Positions 42,239 to 51,236 of a stretch of 64,000 nt of DNA are shown in pieces. Made by a program: the position numbers and the translations under genes. Positions within the stretch are counted from its first letter, which is position 1, and the number at the start of each line of letters is the position of its first letter. The DNA is taken from contig UQLL01000011.1 in assembly GCA_900541835.1 (NCBI GenBank), positions 1-64,000 on the forward strand, given 5' to 3'. The notes under the pieces were generated by a model. That model made no database searches. It worked only from the letters and a program-made list of their open reading frames with translations, and was not told the DNA's origin. The DNA comes from an uncultured Porphyromonadaceae bacterium (lineage in GTDB: Bacteria; Bacteroidota; Bacteroidia; Bacteroidales; Muribaculaceae).

Positions 42239-45073
42239 ATGGCCGCACGGACCATATCGGACGGACTCATCTTGAGAAGGCTACTTACATATATCGCGGC
42301 CCTGACAATCGTGGGCATCATGGCGGCCGGGCGACACAGCGGCCCGGCATCGCCACAGCACGTCGCGGCCCCGCCCGGACCCGACACCCCCACCGCAGCA
42401 GCAGCCCTTGATTCCGCCTCTCAACTCTCAGCCATCAGCTCACAGCCAAATGACCGCGAGCCCGTCGGGCCCTCCGACGAGGCCATCGACTCCATCTATG
42501 CCGACCGCCGACCGCACTCGCTCATCAACCGCGAGAGTTCCGACATCGAGAATCCCGTAAAGTTCTCCGCCAAGGACTCCATCGTCTTCTACAACCAGAG
42601 CAACGCCCACATGTTCGGCAACTCCACCGTGGAATACGGAGAGTTCAAGCTCAACGCCGGCCACGTGCAGATGGACATGGACTCCTCCACCGTCTACGCC
42701 GCGCCGCTGCCCGACTCCATAAGCTCCGGCGAGGACACACGCCCCGTATTCCGCGACCACAGCGGCGAGTACGCATCCGGCACCATGAAGTACAACTTCC
42801 GCACCCAGCGCGGCTACATCACCGACGTCGTAACCGAGCAGGGCGAAGGCTACCTGACCGGCGGCAAGGCAAAGAAGATGGAAGACGGCTCATTCTACGT
42901 GGCCGACGGCAAGTACACCACCTGCGACGACCACGAGCACCCGCACTTCTACTTCCAGCTCACCAAGGCCCGCGTGCGCCCCAAGAAGAACGTCGTCTCC
43001 GGCCCCGCCTACATGGTCCTGGCCGACGTACCCCTGCCACTGGCAGTCCCCTTCGGCTTCTTCCCCTTCTCCAAGGACTACTCCTCGGGCATCATCTTCC
43101 CCAGCTTCGGCGACGACTACAACCGAGGCTTCTACCTGCGCGACGGCGGCTACTACTTCGCCATCAACGACAACGTGGACCTGGCCCTGCGCGGCGAGAT
43201 CTACACCAAAGGCTCGTGGGGCATCTCCGGACGCAGCACCTACGCCAAGCGCTACCGCTACCGCGGACAGGCCGAGATCAGCTACCTCACCACCATCACA
43301 GGCGACAAGGGCGCGCCCGACTATGCCAAGGCCACCAACTTCCGAGTGGCCTGGACACACACGCAGGACGCCAAGGCAAACCCCTTCCTCAACTTCTCCG
43401 CCTCCGTCAACTACACCACCTCAGGCTACACCCGCAACGACCTCAACTCCTACTACTCCAACGCCTTCACCGAGAACACCAAGTCCAGCACCGTCAACCT
43501 CACCTGGCGCCCTCCCGGCACCAAGTGGAGCGTGTCGGCCACCGCCAACATAGCCCAGCGCACCCAGGACTCCACCCTCAGCGTCTCCTTCCCCAACTTC
43601 ACCGTCACCCTGGCCCAGACCTCCCCCTTCAAGCGCAAGCGGGCCGTGGGCGGCGAGCGCTGGTACGAGAAGATACGCATCTCATACTCCGGCCAGTTCC
43701 AGAACTCCCTCACCGCCCGCCAGGACCAGTTCTTCAAGAAAAACCTTGTCAAGGACTGGAGCAACGGCCTCAGCCACCAGCTCCCCGTCCAGGCCACCTT
43801 CACCGCCTTCAAGTACTTCAACATCACCCCGTCGGTGCGCATCAACGACCGCATGTATTTCCAGAAAGTGCGCCGCGCCTGGGACCCCAACGCCTCGGCC
43901 GAAGTCTGCGACACAGCCAACGGCTTCTACAACCTGCTCGACTTCTCCGCCCAGATAGCGCTCACCACCAAGGTCTACGGCTTCTGGAAACCCCTCAAGT
44001 TCATGGGCGACAAGGTGCAGATGATCCGCCACGTCATCACCCCCACCATCTCCTTCAGCGGCTCGCCCGACTTCGGCGCTCCCGGCTGGGGCATCTGGGA
44101 CCACTACTACCGCCCCGCCTCCTCACCCGGCGGCGAGCCAGTGCGCGTAGACTACAACTACTTCCAGAACTCCCCCTTCGGCGCACCCTCCCGAGGCAAG
44201 ACCGCCATGCTATCCTACTCCTTCGCCAACAACCTGGAGATGAAGATCCGCTCCGACAAGGACTCCACCGGAGTTAAGAAAGTGTCGCTGATCGAGAACC
44301 TCACCATCGGCCAGAGCTACAACTTCGCCGCCGACTCCCTGCGCTTCTCCAACATCACCACCTCGATGATGCTGCGCCTGATCAAGAACTTCAACCTCAA
44401 CCTGTCGGCTACCTGGGACCCGTACATGTACACGGTCGACGCCAACGGCTCCCCCCGGCGCATCGACCGCCTCCGCATCAGCCACGGCAAGGGCCTGGCG
44501 CGCCTCACCTCCACCGGCACATCCTTCTCTTACACCTTCAACAACGCCACATTCCGCCGCAGCCCCGACAAGAATGACGACACCGGCGACACCGACGACG
44601 GAGACGAGTACGGCGACGACGGAGAGGACTTCGGCGAGACCGCACGCAACCGCCGCAGCAAGAACAACAGCAACAAGAAAGCTGACATCGACGCCGACGG
44701 CTACGCCCGCTGGGAATGCCCCTGGTCGCTGACGTTCAACTACTCCGTCAACTACGGCTGGGGCGCCTTCGACTACGACAAGCTCGAATACTCCGGCAAG
44801 TGGACCCAGAACCTGAGCGTGAACGGCAACCTCCGCCCCACCCCCAACTGGAACTTCAACATGTCGGCCTCCTACAACTTCGACCTCCACAAGATCTCGT
44901 ACATGAACTGCTCGGTGAGCCGCGACCTGCACTGCTTCACCATGACCTGCTCGTTCATCCCCGTGGGGCCGTACAAGTCCTTCAACTTCCACATCTCCGT
45001 GAAGGCGTCGATGCTCCGCGACCTCAAGTGGGACAAGCGCTCGTCGACCCGCAACGGCATCCGCTGGTACTGA
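42239..45073 (+). CDS. LptD-like outer-membrane LPS assembly protein
   Basis: A 944-residue protein. An N-terminal signal/anchor region (about 15-35) is followed by a Pro/Ala-rich linker, then an OstA/LptA-like beta-jellyroll (about 95-240: SKDSIVFYNQSNAHMFGNSTVEYGEF..). The rest is a large beta-barrel with aromatic-rich strands (FGFFPFSKDYSSGIIFPSFG.. is the conserved barrel entry) and a final ..SSTRNGIRWY. It should insert LPS into the outer leaflet. An acidic insert (about 780-815; DDTGDTDDGDEYGDDGED) is unusual. The Bacteroidota family lacks the close sequence match of E. coli LptD, so the name is by fold and family. Confidence 0.82.
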   Translation: MAARTISDGLILRRLLTYIAALTIVGIMAAGRHSGPASPQHVAAPPGPDTPTAAAALDSASQLSAISSQPNDREPVGPSDEAIDSIYADRRPHSLINRESSDIENPVKFSAKDSIVFYNQSNAHMFGNSTVEYGEFKLNAGHVQMDMDSSTVYAAPLPDSISSGEDTRPVFRDHSGEYASGTMKYNFRTQRGYITDVVTEQGEGYLTGGKAKKMEDGSFYVADGKYTTCDDHEHPHFYFQLTKARVRPKKNVVSGPAYMVLADVPLPLAVPFGFFPFSKDYSSGIIFPSFGDDYNRGFYLRDGGYYFAINDNVDLALRGEIYTKGSWGISGRSTYAKRYRYRGQAEISYLTTITGDKGAPDYAKATNFRVAWTHTQDAKANPFLNFSASVNYTTSGYTRNDLNSYYSNAFTENTKSSTVNLTWRPPGTKWSVSATANIAQRTQDSTLSVSFPNFTVTLAQTSPFKRKRAVGGERWYEKIRISYSGQFQNSLTARQDQFFKKNLVKDWSNGLSHQLPVQATFTAFKYFNITPSVRINDRMYFQKVRRAWDPNASAEVCDTANGFYNLLDFSAQIALTTKVYGFWKPLKFMGDKVQMIRHVITPTISFSGSPDFGAPGWGIWDHYYRPASSPGGEPVRVDYNYFQNSPFGAPSRGKTAMLSYSFANNLEMKIRSDKDSTGVKKVSLIENLTIGQSYNFAADSLRFSNITTSMMLRLIKNFNLNLSATWDPYMYTVDANGSPRRIDRLRISHGKGLARLTSTGTSFSYTFNNATFRRSPDKNDDTGDTDDGDEYGDDGEDFGETARNRRSKNNSNKKADIDADGYARWECPWSLTFNYSVNYGWGAFDYDKLEYSGKWTQNLSVNGNLRPTPNWNFNMSASYNFDLHKISYMNCSVSRDLHCFTMTCSFIPVGPYKSFNFHISVKASMLRDLKWDKRSSTRNGIRWY

Positions 45074-45232
45074 CGCCCGGCGCCAGGGAAACGAGGCTGC
45101 AGAAAACGAATACCCAATCACCGAGAGGCAGCCAACCCGGACGAAAGCCTGCCCCACATCACTCCGAGGCCGCGCCAATCCGTCCGCGCGACATCGAAGC
45201 ATTTTCCATTGGAGGCAGAGAACCAGCAGAGA

Positions 45233-45264
45233 TTTGGCGGTTTGGGAATTTTTTTGTAATTTTG
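45233..45264 (+). promoter_or_regulatory. rpsO promoter
   Basis: TTTG at 45233-45236, 20 bases, TAATTTTG at 45257-45264; leader about 105 bases. Confidence 0.8.
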
Positions 45265-45369
45265 CGGTGCGTTTTGAACAAGCGCCCGGCCCGCGAGAGA
45301 AGAAAAGGACCGACATGGCGCTTGGAGAAATGCGCAACCACAAACATCAACAAAAAAACCATTTCTCTC

Positions 45370-45645
45370 ATGCACCTCAGCAACGAAGAAAAAGCAGACA
45401 TCTTTGAGAAGTACGGCAAGGACCGTAATGACACCGGCAGCCCCGAAAGCCAGATCGCACTCTTCTCGGTGCGCATCGCCCACCTCACCCAGCACCTCAA
45501 GGAGAACCACAAGGACCACGCCACCCAGCGTGCCCTGAAGGCCCTCGTAGGCAAGCGCCGCGCCCTGCTGGACTACCTCATCCGCAAGGACATCCAGCGC
45601 TACCGCGACATCATCGCCAAGAAGGAGCTCGGCATCCGCAAGTAA
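45370..45645 (+). CDS. rpsO: 30S ribosomal protein S15
   Basis: Complete 91-residue S15: helices with KYGKDRNDTGSPESQIALFSVRI, LTQHLKENHKDHATQRAL, LVGKRRALLDYLIRKD and YRDIIAKKELGIRK. S15 binds 16S rRNA early in assembly and often represses its own mRNA; the leader here is long enough for that, but no known fold was recognised. Start ATG set by promoter and family length. Confidence 0.97.
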   Translation: MHLSNEEKADIFEKYGKDRNDTGSPESQIALFSVRIAHLTQHLKENHKDHATQRALKALVGKRRALLDYLIRKDIQRYRDIIAKKELGIRK

Positions 45646-45855
45646 GTGGGCGCCGAAGCCGCACCGTCGGCCCGGCACACTTCCGCAGTCAAAGAGCAAG
45701 GCGTCTTCGGCAGGGCCCCCAAGGGTGCGGCTGCAAGTCGCCTTGCGTCTTTTGTCCATTCCCACCGCGAGTGGCCACCGATCCGAGGACGCCATCCCGT
45801 CCTATACGGACGGCCATAGAGGACCCCCGCCCAACCACAAAACACAAACCACAAA
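45646..45855. other. Gap after rpsO with probable terminator
   Basis: GCAAGGCG (45696-45703) can pair with CGCCTTGC (45739-45746) around a G+C-rich loop, followed by GTCTTTT; a likely terminator with a large apical structure. GTCCTATACGGAC near 45800 is a small dyad also seen in part near 31701. No gene. Confidence 0.5.
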
Positions 45856-46278
45856 TTGAAAAACTTCTTCGCCTCGTTCCCCCGCTGGACATTCACCCTG
45901 GCATACCTGCTGGTGGTGGTATGGATGATGGACGTGCCTACCCCCTTCATGGAGACAATGTGCGACACCTTCAGCGACTTCGACTTCGCCGTGCACATAA
46001 TCATGGCAGCGACGATGGTGTTCGTCATCGCCTTTGACTGGCAGCGCCGCCGCCAGTGGAAGGCAGTGCCCGGACCGATGCTCATCCTCTTCACCCTCAT
46101 CACCCTGGCGATTACCGGCGGCACCGAGTACATGCAGACCTTCACCCCGGAGGAATACCGCCGCTGGTTCGACTGGCACGACATCGCCGCCCAGGGCATC
46201 GGCGCCGTCGCCATGGGCGTCGTCTACAGCTTTCTCCAGCTCCTATGGTGCAAGAAAAACATACCCGAAAAGGCATGA
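45856..46278 (+). CDS. VanZ-like membrane protein
   Basis: A 140-residue protein with four hydrophobic segments and VanZ features: DKHVHFLAY-like DFDFAVHIIMAATMVFVIA and the C-terminal GGTEYMQTFTPEEYRRWFDWHDIAAQGIGAVAMG. The family includes teicoplanin-resistance VanZ, but most members have unknown housekeeping roles. The start is TTG at 45856. The last bases ATGA overlap the TamB gene. Confidence 0.8.
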   Translation: MKNFFASFPRWTFTLAYLLVVVWMMDVPTPFMETMCDTFSDFDFAVHIIMAATMVFVIAFDWQRRRQWKAVPGPMLILFTLITLAITGGTEYMQTFTPEEYRRWFDWHDIAAQGIGAVAMGVVYSFLQLLWCKKNIPEKA

Positions 46279-49200
46279 ACGACACGCCCGACAGCGCCCA
46301 CGCGCCCCAGCCCGAAGCATCCGCAGCCACGGACGACAGGCAGCCGGGCGACGGCCTGACGACAGGCCTGACGACAGGCCAGCACTCCCCCAAAGGCAAG
46401 AAGCCTCACCGCCACATAATAAAGCCCACCTGGCTGCGCCGCACCCTCAAAGTGCTGCTCGGCCTGCTCGTCTTCATCCTCCTCCTCCCCTGGCTCCTGT
46501 ACATCCCGCCCGTCCAGACACTGGTCAAGGACATAGCCTGCGACCAAGTGCATAAGTCCACCGGGATGAAAATCGAAATCGACCGCTTCCGCCTCCGCTT
46601 CCCCCTTGACGTCAGCCTCGACGGCGTCACCGTGCTCGAGGCGTCCGGCGACACCATGGTCCGCGCCCGCACCGCCGACGTCGACGTCAGGATGCTGCCG
46701 CTCCTCCACCTCGACATACAGGTCAAGAAGCTGCACCTGGCCGACGCCTACTACCGCATGCTCAGCGAGGACTCCTCCATGACCCTCAAGATCTACGCAC
46801 CCTACTTCGACGCCACCCCCGGCGCCTCGGCCGACATAAAGCAGTCTATAATCAACATCGACGAGGCCACCCTGCGCGGCGGCCGCATCGACCTCTACAT
46901 GGACGTGTGGAAGTCCAAGCCGAAGCCTCCCACCCCGGGCGTCTTCATCATCCGCGCAAAGAAACTGCGCCTGCAGGACTTCACTTTCGCCATGTCCATG
47001 CTGCCAACCATCGACTCGCTGGGTATCCACGCCCATAGTCTCGAGCTCGAAGGCGGACTGGTGGACCTCAAGAACAACCTCATCGAGATACAGAAGGCGC
47101 AGATCGGACGGGGCTCCGCCACCTACATCACCCCTACGGCTCAGTACGTGGCCACGCACCCGGCCCCGCCCCCGTCACCGTACAAGTCCGCCCCCATCAC
47201 CATCAAAGGGCACGAGATAGGACTGACCGGCTTATCCGCCCTCTACGCCACCAAGGGAGCCCGTCCGCAGCCCGGCTTCGACCCCGCCTTCATGCAGTTC
47301 ACCGGACTCAACCTGCAATTAGCCGACTTCTACAACCAGGAGACGACACTGCGCCTACCCGTCACCCGCCTCGAAGGACGCGAGCGCTGCGGCCTGACCA
47401 TAACCTCCGGCTCCGGCCTGGTCGACATCGACTCCACCGGCATCGGACTGAAAGACCTCATCGTCACCACCACCGCCTCACGCCTCCAGGCCGACGCCTA
47501 TATGTCCATGGGTTCGATGGCCATGGAGCCCAAGGCCCCCTTCACCCTGAAAGGCATCTTCAGCATCGGACAGAGCGACATCGCCGCGTTCATGCCGTCG
47601 GCAGGCAAGCTGCTTCGCCCCTTCGCCCGCTTCGGCGCCCTCCAGGCGCAAGTCAACGCCCGCGGCTGCATGGCCGACATCGCCATCGACAAGCTCCAGA
47701 TACAGATGCCCGGCTTCATCAACCTGCGCGCCAACGGTCGCGTTGCCAACGTCATGCAGCCCGCCAAGCTCAACGCCGACCTCGACTTCTACGGCAACCT
47801 CATGCAGCCCGGCCCGGTGCAGAGCCTGCTTGAACTGAAAGACTTCGACCTGCCGCCATTCCTGGTGCAGGGCCACGCCACCGCCGCAGGCCAGGACTAC
47901 GCCGCCCAGTTCACCCTGACGTCGCCGGCCGGCGACGTCAGGGCCGACGGACGAGTGGGACTCAGCTCCGAGCGATATTACGCCGACGTGGACATGCGCG
48001 GGATAGACGTAGGCCGCTTCGCCCCCGGCTCCGGCCTGGGCATCGTCACCGGCCACCTCCTGGCCAAGGGCACCGGCTTCAACCCGACCAAGCCGGGAGC
48101 CGTCACCAACGTCGACATGCGCCTCGACCGCGTAGATTACAACAAGTACCCGCTCACGGGCATCCTGGCCAAGGCCACGCTCCACAACGGCGCTTTCGAC
48201 GTCGACCTATCAAGCGACAACGACGCGCTTACGGGCGACATCTCCGCCACCGGCACCATCGGCCGCGACCTTTACGATGTGGACATGACGGCCGACATCG
48301 CCAGACTCGACCTGCGCCTGCTCGGCCTCAGCCCCGACACCATGGACGCCCGAGGCTCCTTCCGCCTGACCGGCAGCGTCAGCCCCAGTCGCATGACCTG
48401 CGACATGAACCTCGTGGGCAGTGACCTCTACTACCGCTCCGGGCCGTCCGTCTACGACCTGCCCGGCGACATCAGCGCCGCCCTGCTGGCCACCCCCGAC
48501 ACCACGCACGCCCAGATCGACGCCCGCGGTATCTTCGCCGACTTCACCGCCCCGCAGGGCATGAAGCATCTCCTGCCGCAGATGGAACGCGCACTCAAGC
48601 TCCTGACCCACCAGGTGATGGAAACCAAGAAGCTCGACATGGCGGAGCTACAGACAGTACTTCCCGTCTTCGCCATGCAGCTGCATGCCAGCGGCCAGGG
48701 TCTCGTAGAAGAGCTGTTAAAACCCTCGGAGCTGGCACTCGACAGCATATCGGCCGAAATCGTCAACGACACCCTGTTCCACGCCGACGCGGCCGTGACG
48801 CGCTTCTCGACCACGTCCATGACCCTCGACACCATCACCGCCAGTTTCCGCGAGCGCGGCCAGCTCCTCGACTACGCCCTGCACGTGGGCAACGCTCCAG
48901 GCAACATGGACGAATATGCCGACGTCAACCTCACCGGCTACGTCGGCCTGCAGCGCGCCTCCGCCTTCCTGCGACAGAAGAACCTCAGGGGCGAGACCGG
49001 CTATCGCCTCGGAGCCACCGTCTTCTTCACAGATACCCTCGCCACCCTCCACTTCACCCCCCTGAAAGCCACCATCGGCTACTTGCCCTGGACCTTCAAC
49101 TCTGACAACTACATCTCCTACGACATGAACCGACGTGTGGATGCCAACCTCTCGGCGCAGAGCAAGGAGAGCCGCATCAGCCTCAGGACCGTGAACCTCC

Positions 49201-51236
49201 CAGGCAAGGAGATGCCCATGCTCTCCCTCGGCCTGGACAACGTCAACTTGCACGACTTCATGCAGATAATGCCCGGGCTGCCGGACATCACCGGCGTTCT
49301 CAACGCCGACGCCAACCTCGTCTTAGAGGGGAGCGCATTCACCGGCGACGGCACCATCAGCCTCCGCGACTTCACCTACGACGGGCGCCGCGTAGCCGAC
49401 TTCAACGGCACATTCAACGCCGGGCTCGACCTTACCGGCAACACGTCGGCCCACGCCGAACTCGACATAGACGGCCACAAGGCCTTCGCCTTCAACGGCA
49501 CCCTGGCAAAGGGCCCCGACGGCTCCCTGCAGCCTACCGACATGAGCGTAGATATGTCTGACTTCCCCGTGTCGGTGGCCAACGCCTTCCTGCCTGCCGA
49601 CATGGCCCAGGTCAGCGGCCATCTCACCGGCACCATGTCCATGACCGGTTCCATGACCTCGCCGGTGCTCAACGGCAATGTCACCTGCCGCGACGTCAAG
49701 GTCCTAATACCCATGATGGCCGGGACGCTTACACTCGACACCGTGCCCCTGACCGTAGTCGACTCCAAGGTTACATTCAACGACTTCGACATCTACGGAG
49801 TCCGCAACTCGCTGAAAATCAACGGTACAGTCGACGCCACCAAGCTCTCCGACACGCGCCTCGACCTCAGCCTGTCGGGCCGCAACTTCATGCTCATCGA
49901 CAACGACAAGCGTACCCGCAGCCAGATTTACGGCAAGGTGCTGCTGAACGCCAACGCCACCGTCAGGGGCCCCATGAGCCTGCTCGACGTCCAGGGAGAC
50001 CTCTCCGTGCTCAGCGGCACCGACGTCGCCTACACCCTCTCGGACGCCGAGCAGATGGCCCAGACCGACGCCGGCAACGTCGTCCGCTTCGTTCAGTTCA
50101 GCGATTCCACACTCGTGGCAACGGCCGACTCGCTGGAGCAGCAGTCAACCATGCGCATCACAGCCGGACTCAACATCTCCAACGGAGTCAAAGTCACCGT
50201 CAACCTCAACAGCAACGGCACCAACTGCGTACAGCTCTCCCCCTACGGCCAGCTCTCCTACTTCCAGAACTACATGGGCGACATGCGCCTCAACGGCCAG
50301 CTCAACCTCGGCGCCGGCTTCGCCCGCTACTCCATCCCGGCCCTCGGCGAGAAGCGCTTCGACATAGCCCAGGACAGCTACGTGGCCTTCACCGGCGACA
50401 TACTCAACCCCACCCTGCACGTCACCGCCAGCGACGAGATGAAATCCGCAGTCAGCAGCGGCGGCAACTCCAGCCGCGTCATCAACTTCCTGGTCACCAT
50501 CTCCGCCACCGGCACCCTGTCGCGCCCCAACGTGCTTTTCGATCTCTCGACCAACGACGACATTTCAATCTCCAACGAGCTGCAGAGCATGAGCGTCGAC
50601 CAGCGCTCCAACGAGGCCATGAACATGATCCTCTACGGCCGCTACACCGGACCCGGCTCGGCCTCGTCAGGCGGCGCCGCCGGCATGGCCACCAACGCCC
50701 TCTACGGCTTCCTGGCCGGGCAGCTCAACAACTGGGCCGCCAACAACATCCGAGGCGTAGACCTCACCTTCGGCATCGACCAGTATGCCACCACCACCGA
50801 CGGCCGCTCCGGCACCTCCACATCCTACTCCTACCAGGTCAGCAAGTCGCTGCTGAACAACAAGTTCAAGATCGTAGTGGGCGGCAACTACTCAACAGAT
50901 CCCAACCAGGACCAGGACATAGCCGAGAGCCTCATCTCCAACATCTCCTTCGAGTACATGCTGCGGCAGACCAACTCCACATCGATGTACGTCAAGCTCT
51001 TCCGCCACACCAACTACGAGTCGATACTGGAGGGCGAGATCACCGAGACCGGCGTTGGCTTCGTCATGCAGCGCAAGCTGTCGAATCTCAAGCAGCTCTT
51101 CAGCTGGCTGCGCCGCAAGCGCAAGCAGAACAAGGACGTCGGCATGCCCGATCCTCCCACTCCCACCGCCACGCGCCTTGAGAAAGAAGGGACGCACCCT
51201 GGTGCGCCCGAACCCACCGATTCCATCAAGCAATGA
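46275..51236 (+). CDS. tamB: TamB family translocation and assembly protein
   Basis: A 1653-residue AsmA/TamB-type protein that bridges inner and outer membranes for protein or lipid traffic. A cytoplasmic Pro/Lys-rich stretch precedes one membrane helix at about 55-80 (VLLGLLVFILLLPWLLYI); the rest is a long beta-taco. The C-terminal TamB (DUF490) domain is at about 1150-1580 (VQGDLSVLSGTD.., MSVDQRSNEAMNMILYGRYTG). It overlaps VanZ by ATGA and TamL by ATGA, giving a three-gene coupled operon. The last 20 codons include a GGACGCAC-family palindrome that encodes GTHPGA. Confidence 0.9.
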   Translation: MNDTPDSAHAPQPEASAATDDRQPGDGLTTGLTTGQHSPKGKKPHRHIIKPTWLRRTLKVLLGLLVFILLLPWLLYIPPVQTLVKDIACDQVHKSTGMKIEIDRFRLRFPLDVSLDGVTVLEASGDTMVRARTADVDVRMLPLLHLDIQVKKLHLADAYYRMLSEDSSMTLKIYAPYFDATPGASADIKQSIINIDEATLRGGRIDLYMDVWKSKPKPPTPGVFIIRAKKLRLQDFTFAMSMLPTIDSLGIHAHSLELEGGLVDLKNNLIEIQKAQIGRGSATYITPTAQYVATHPAPPPSPYKSAPITIKGHEIGLTGLSALYATKGARPQPGFDPAFMQFTGLNLQLADFYNQETTLRLPVTRLEGRERCGLTITSGSGLVDIDSTGIGLKDLIVTTTASRLQADAYMSMGSMAMEPKAPFTLKGIFSIGQSDIAAFMPSAGKLLRPFARFGALQAQVNARGCMADIAIDKLQIQMPGFINLRANGRVANVMQPAKLNADLDFYGNLMQPGPVQSLLELKDFDLPPFLVQGHATAAGQDYAAQFTLTSPAGDVRADGRVGLSSERYYADVDMRGIDVGRFAPGSGLGIVTGHLLAKGTGFNPTKPGAVTNVDMRLDRVDYNKYPLTGILAKATLHNGAFDVDLSSDNDALTGDISATGTIGRDLYDVDMTADIARLDLRLLGLSPDTMDARGSFRLTGSVSPSRMTCDMNLVGSDLYYRSGPSVYDLPGDISAALLATPDTTHAQIDARGIFADFTAPQGMKHLLPQMERALKLLTHQVMETKKLDMAELQTVLPVFAMQLHASGQGLVEELLKPSELALDSISAEIVNDTLFHADAAVTRFSTTSMTLDTITASFRERGQLLDYALHVGNAPGNMDEYADVNLTGYVGLQRASAFLRQKNLRGETGYRLGATVFFTDTLATLHFTPLKATIGYLPWTFNSDNYISYDMNRRVDANLSAQSKESRISLRTVNLPGKEMPMLSLGLDNVNLHDFMQIMPGLPDITGVLNADANLVLEGSAFTGDGTISLRDFTYDGRRVADFNGTFNAGLDLTGNTSAHAELDIDGHKAFAFNGTLAKGPDGSLQPTDMSVDMSDFPVSVANAFLPADMAQVSGHLTGTMSMTGSMTSPVLNGNVTCRDVKVLIPMMAGTLTLDTVPLTVVDSKVTFNDFDIYGVRNSLKINGTVDATKLSDTRLDLSLSGRNFMLIDNDKRTRSQIYGKVLLNANATVRGPMSLLDVQGDLSVLSGTDVAYTLSDAEQMAQTDAGNVVRFVQFSDSTLVATADSLEQQSTMRITAGLNISNGVKVTVNLNSNGTNCVQLSPYGQLSYFQNYMGDMRLNGQLNLGAGFARYSIPALGEKRFDIAQDSYVAFTGDILNPTLHVTASDEMKSAVSSGGNSSRVINFLVTISATGTLSRPNVLFDLSTNDDISISNELQSMSVDQRSNEAMNMILYGRYTGPGSASSGGAAGMATNALYGFLAGQLNNWAANNIRGVDLTFGIDQYATTTDGRSGTSTSYSYQVSKSLLNNKFKIVVGGNYSTDPNQDQDIAESLISNISFEYMLRQTNSTSMYVKLFRHTNYESILEGEITETGVGFVMQRKLSNLKQLFSWLRRKRKQNKDVGMPDPPTPTATRLEKEGTHPGAPEPTDSIKQ
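51189..51213. repeat. Palindromic repeat, GGACGCAC family, copy b, inside tamB
   Basis: GGGACGCACC, CT, GGTGCGCCC (one base shorter in the right arm), followed by GAAC. It lies in the reading frame of tamB and encodes GTHPGAP in the disordered C-terminal tail. Confidence 0.65.
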
